Positions 18,383 through 20,975 of a DNA stretch of 20,975 nt are shown piece by piece; position 1 is the stretch's first letter, and each line of letters opens with the position of its first letter. The position numbers and the translations under genes are program-made. The stretch comes from Stentor coeruleus. Lineage: Eukaryota; Ciliophora; Heterotrichea; Heterotrichida; Stentoridae. Under the pieces are notes generated by a model. It was not told the DNA's origin. It ran no database searches and was given only the letters and a program-made list of their open reading frames with translations. Location of the stretch: NCBI GenBank assembly GCA_001970955.1, contig MPUH01001210.1:1-20975 (forward strand), written 5' to 3'.

Positions 18383-20975
18383 ATGGCTAGGAATATACGA
18401 AATACCTTCTTCCTTGTGCTAAGCATTTCTCTCCTCAGCTTGTTCTCTGTGGCCCAAGCTTCAGAAAATGAGCATATCCCCCCTGCACAAGAAGATTCAC
18501 CACTCTATAAAAGCCTAATGGACACTTTATCTTTACCATCTGATTTCGATGTCGGATTGGTTGTGACTCCAGAGCTAGACTCTAACAAAGCGTTCAAGAT
18601 TCTTCTAGAGCAAAGCCTAGAATCTAAAAAAATAGACCATGGTGAATTTGCCTTTGAACTTTATTCGACCAGGTGTCAGCCATCTTTAATAGGCTTAAAA
18701 GATAAAAGCTTATACATTTATGTCATTGCCGGGAAACATCAGAAAGGCGTCACAGCTTTTTATAAATGCAATGATGTAAACAATAATCTCCTTGGAGTAA
18801 TCACTGTTGACATTGAAAAACTTGAATCTGGAACTTTTGACTCTCAACTTGACTTCAATCATTTTCAAGTAATCAATTCAAAAAGCCAAATAACTGTTGC
18901 GAATTTATGTGAAAATGGATACTTTGACCCTAAGATAGGCAGATGTTTAGTGCATAATAGTTATAAAAGGACAACAACAGCAGCACAAGATGCCTACGCT
19001 GCTGCCCTTGCAAAAGGTGACACAGTTGCAGAAGCAATAGTAAGTATTGCACTAAGCAGTGAAGTAGATTCTATTTTATTTGAAACGTTTGCAACTGACT
19101 TAAGCGGTTCATTAACTTGCGATAGTACTTCTTGTACTGCTGGGCTCTGTGAATTCCCTGGACAATCTGAGTTAGTCATTCAAGCAGCTGAGATGTTACT
19201 AACATTGAGTAACTTACTTACTTCAGCAAATGTGCCTAAAATATATAACGCTCTAAAATGCACTCAGTTTGCTGCTGCAATTGAAAACTTTGATGAAAAT
19301 ACACTTTACAATGCAAATTGTGCAATATATCACTACTTGAAATTCTGGATAAAAGATGTTGGAATAGGCTCAGATACTTATGCAACTAATCATAATAATG
19401 CCGATGTTTACCTCCGAAAATTGTATGTTAACTACTTTATGACTAAAATTGATACAATTTTTGTTCTTGGTCCGACAACTTTTACTTTTTCAAGTATATC
19501 AGCAGGTAATTATGATAATGTAAATGACCCTAACAATATATGCCCAGGTACAAAAGAAGTAAAAGTAAGTATTACAATTGACTTTGGCACTAGTATTACT
19601 GGCACTTGCACTTTTATATCAGATACCAACATAATCATTATAGCTGAAGTTACTGGTGTTGAATTTGCCCCTGATTCAGACAGTTATTATATTAACGTAC
19701 AAACCGTAGGTACAAGTAATGATGGTAATAACTTATATACCTCAGCAACAGATATTACACTTACTCCTGGCTGTCTTACTCAAACTAAAACGATCAAAAC
19801 ACATGCAACTCATACTTTATGGAAGGCTTTTGGTAATACATTTACTTTTTCCACTACGGCTACACCAGCCACTTTCGCAATAAGTGAATTTCAATCATAT
19901 ATGATTGTAACAGATTGTAGTGGAGAAACTAATGCTTTGAATACTGTAACACTTGCTTGCGAATGTTATGTAGGTTGCTCACTATGTATGAGCACCACAA
20001 CTTGTACGACTTGCGCTGCAAACTACATTTTTTCTAATGGAGTTACAAATACTGCATTGTGCTGTAAAAGTAATGAATATTTTGATGTAACATCACCATC
20101 ATGTAAGGCGTGTGATGCTTCTTGCAACTCTTGTAAGAATGGAAGCACATGCTCAACATGCTATGGTAGTCTCGTTATGGCTGGATCTGCTGATACTCAG
20201 TTGTGCTGCACAACTTCTCAATATTGGGATTCAACTGCCAAAAGCTGTAAGCCATGTGATACTTCTTGTAGTACTTGCACTACTTCCAGCTCTTGCTCAA
20301 CATGCGCAGTTAATTACTCTCTTAATGGAGGCAGTGCTGATTCGCATATATGTTGTATTACTGGTAAGTACTGGGATGGAAGTACTTGTAAAACATGTGA
20401 TGTATCATGCAGTTCATGCGACACAGCAACAGATTGCATACAATGCAGTGTTAACTATAGTAGAACAGGTACTACAGGGCTTTGCTTTAAATTAGACCTC
20501 TATTGGGATTCATCCTATCAAGAATATTTCAACTTTGATCCTTATTATGGGTTCCTCAACCTCAGATCAAATGGTAACAGATTCGTTTTAAGAGTATTTA
20601 ATGCAGATACACCATCTATAAATGAATGCAATCATTACTTTACCGCAATAGATACTCTTGGTACATCTCCAATATGCACATTAAAAAATCCTTTTGAATT
20701 GGAAGTTAAACTAGGAGATGGTTGGTCATTTTCCCCTAGTACAACTCTTACAACAAGTGAATCATTTTTAATGAAAGAAGGAACTCTTAAAATTTATGGA
20801 AGTGGTGTTAATTTGACAGTAGTCTCTATTACAAATCAAGTGATTTTCCCAAGAATATCAGGTAACTCCCATGCAATATTTACTTGTGCAGGATTAACAT
20901 CATATTATTACAGCTCTGCTCAATCATATGGCATAAGGAAAAATACATTTGCTTATGAATGGTCTGTTTTAATAG
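18383..20975 (+). CDS. Large secreted Cys-rich repeat protein, 3' end missing
   Basis: 864 codons are open from the ATG to the window edge with no stop, so the gene continues beyond. A signal peptide is clear (hydrophobic core about 8-24, likely cut after AQA at 26). Residues 27-525 form an extracellular part with scattered cysteines and threonine-rich beta-like stretches; no family recognised. Residues 526-701 are furin-like or growth-factor-receptor-type cysteine repeats of about 48 residues. The end (from about C749) has a pattern of LG-x5-C followed by a segment finishing YEWSV, which recalls modules in ciliate proteins with REJ/PKD-type domains; this is a weak resemblance. A surface receptor or surface coat protein, anchored by a missing C-terminus, is likely. 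A TGA (18353-18355) lies in frame upstream. Confidence 0.9.
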   Translation, partial: MARNIRNTFFLVLSISLLSLFSVAQASENEHIPPAQEDSPLYKSLMDTLSLPSDFDVGLVVTPELDSNKAFKILLEQSLESKKIDHGEFAFELYSTRCQPSLIGLKDKSLYIYVIAGKHQKGVTAFYKCNDVNNNLLGVITVDIEKLESGTFDSQLDFNHFQVINSKSQITVANLCENGYFDPKIGRCLVHNSYKRTTTAAQDAYAAALAKGDTVAEAIVSIALSSEVDSILFETFATDLSGSLTCDSTSCTAGLCEFPGQSELVIQAAEMLLTLSNLLTSANVPKIYNALKCTQFAAAIENFDENTLYNANCAIYHYLKFWIKDVGIGSDTYATNHNNADVYLRKLYVNYFMTKIDTIFVLGPTTFTFSSISAGNYDNVNDPNNICPGTKEVKVSITIDFGTSITGTCTFISDTNIIIIAEVTGVEFAPDSDSYYINVQTVGTSNDGNNLYTSATDITLTPGCLTQTKTIKTHATHTLWKAFGNTFTFSTTATPATFAISEFQSYMIVTDCSGETNALNTVTLACECYVGCSLCMSTTTCTTCAANYIFSNGVTNTALCCKSNEYFDVTSPSCKACDASCNSCKNGSTCSTCYGSLVMAGSADTQLCCTTSQYWDSTAKSCKPCDTSCSTCTTSSSCSTCAVNYSLNGGSADSHICCITGKYWDGSTCKTCDVSCSSCDTATDCIQCSVNYSRTGTTGLCFKLDLYWDSSYQEYFNFDPYYGFLNLRSNGNRFVLRVFNADTPSINECNHYFTAIDTLGTSPICTLKNPFELEVKLGDGWSFSPSTTLTTSESFLMKEGTLKIYGSGVNLTVVSITNQVIFPRISGNSHAIFTCAGLTSYYYSSAQSYGIRKNTFAYEWSVLI
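19958..20485 (+). repeat. Tandem 48-residue cysteine repeats
   Basis: Repeat units begin at C526, C574, C622 and C669 of the protein, spacing 48, 48 and 47 codons; the last unit is incomplete. The full units carry CxxCxxxCxxC, then CxxC, a CC pair about 15 residues on, and a following Y[FW]D. Copies are diverged at the DNA level, so this is an old protein repeat, not a recent DNA expansion. Confidence 0.85.

Noticed and set aside
20112..20495. 127-codon plus-strand frame in the cysteine repeats
   Set aside because: It is the shifted frame of the Cys-rich gene; the true frame is open over 864 codons with regular CxxC repeats.

Overview
The window looks like macronuclear DNA of a heterotrich ciliate, most likely a Stentor species. 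This is an inference from three things seen in the sequence: strong AT-richness with long genes kept fully open under the standard genetic code (TAA and TAG both close genes, and no in-frame TGA is needed); short gene-to-gene distances in the middle of the window; and three GTA...AG introns of only 15 or 16 nt, the hallmark of Stentor. One of these introns joins two halves of a PP2C phosphatase. The other two sit at the same codon and phase in two paralogues. No telomere, tRNA, rRNA, CRISPR or recognisable transposase was found.

Layout. 1-2528: very AT-rich, no gene seen. 2529-4685 (minus): two tandem paralogues of an unrecognised four-segment membrane protein, each with a first exon of 23 nt that a plain ORF scan misses. 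5192-7663 (minus): a purple-acid-type metallophosphatase 87 nt downstream of a two-exon PP2C phosphatase. 7664-8404: head-to-head promoter region. 8405-8992 (plus): small membrane protein with a C2H2 finger predicted to be lumenal or extracellular. 9427-14727 (plus): separase, with a 45-nt duplication around a single N that looks like an unmerged scaffold join. 15146-16177 (plus): TPR protein with a calmodulin-binding IQ motif. 16216-16644 (minus): small hypothetical protein. 16645-18382: no intact gene, partly coding-like in composition and rich in inverted repeats. 18383-20975 (plus): a large secreted or membrane-anchored cysteine-rich protein that runs off the window, with 48-residue tandem repeats.

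The genes are not an obvious operon or defence system. Separase acts in chromosome segregation, PP2C and the TPR-IQ protein suggest phosphate and calcium signalling, and the remaining products are membrane or secreted proteins. The most unusual signal is compositional. Several 5' flanks are almost free of G on the sense strand (214 nt with no G before the zinc-finger gene, 133 nt with no G before separase), while gene 3' ends and 3' flanks are poor in C. Inside the separase gene the skew flips several times. I know of no named feature that explains this.
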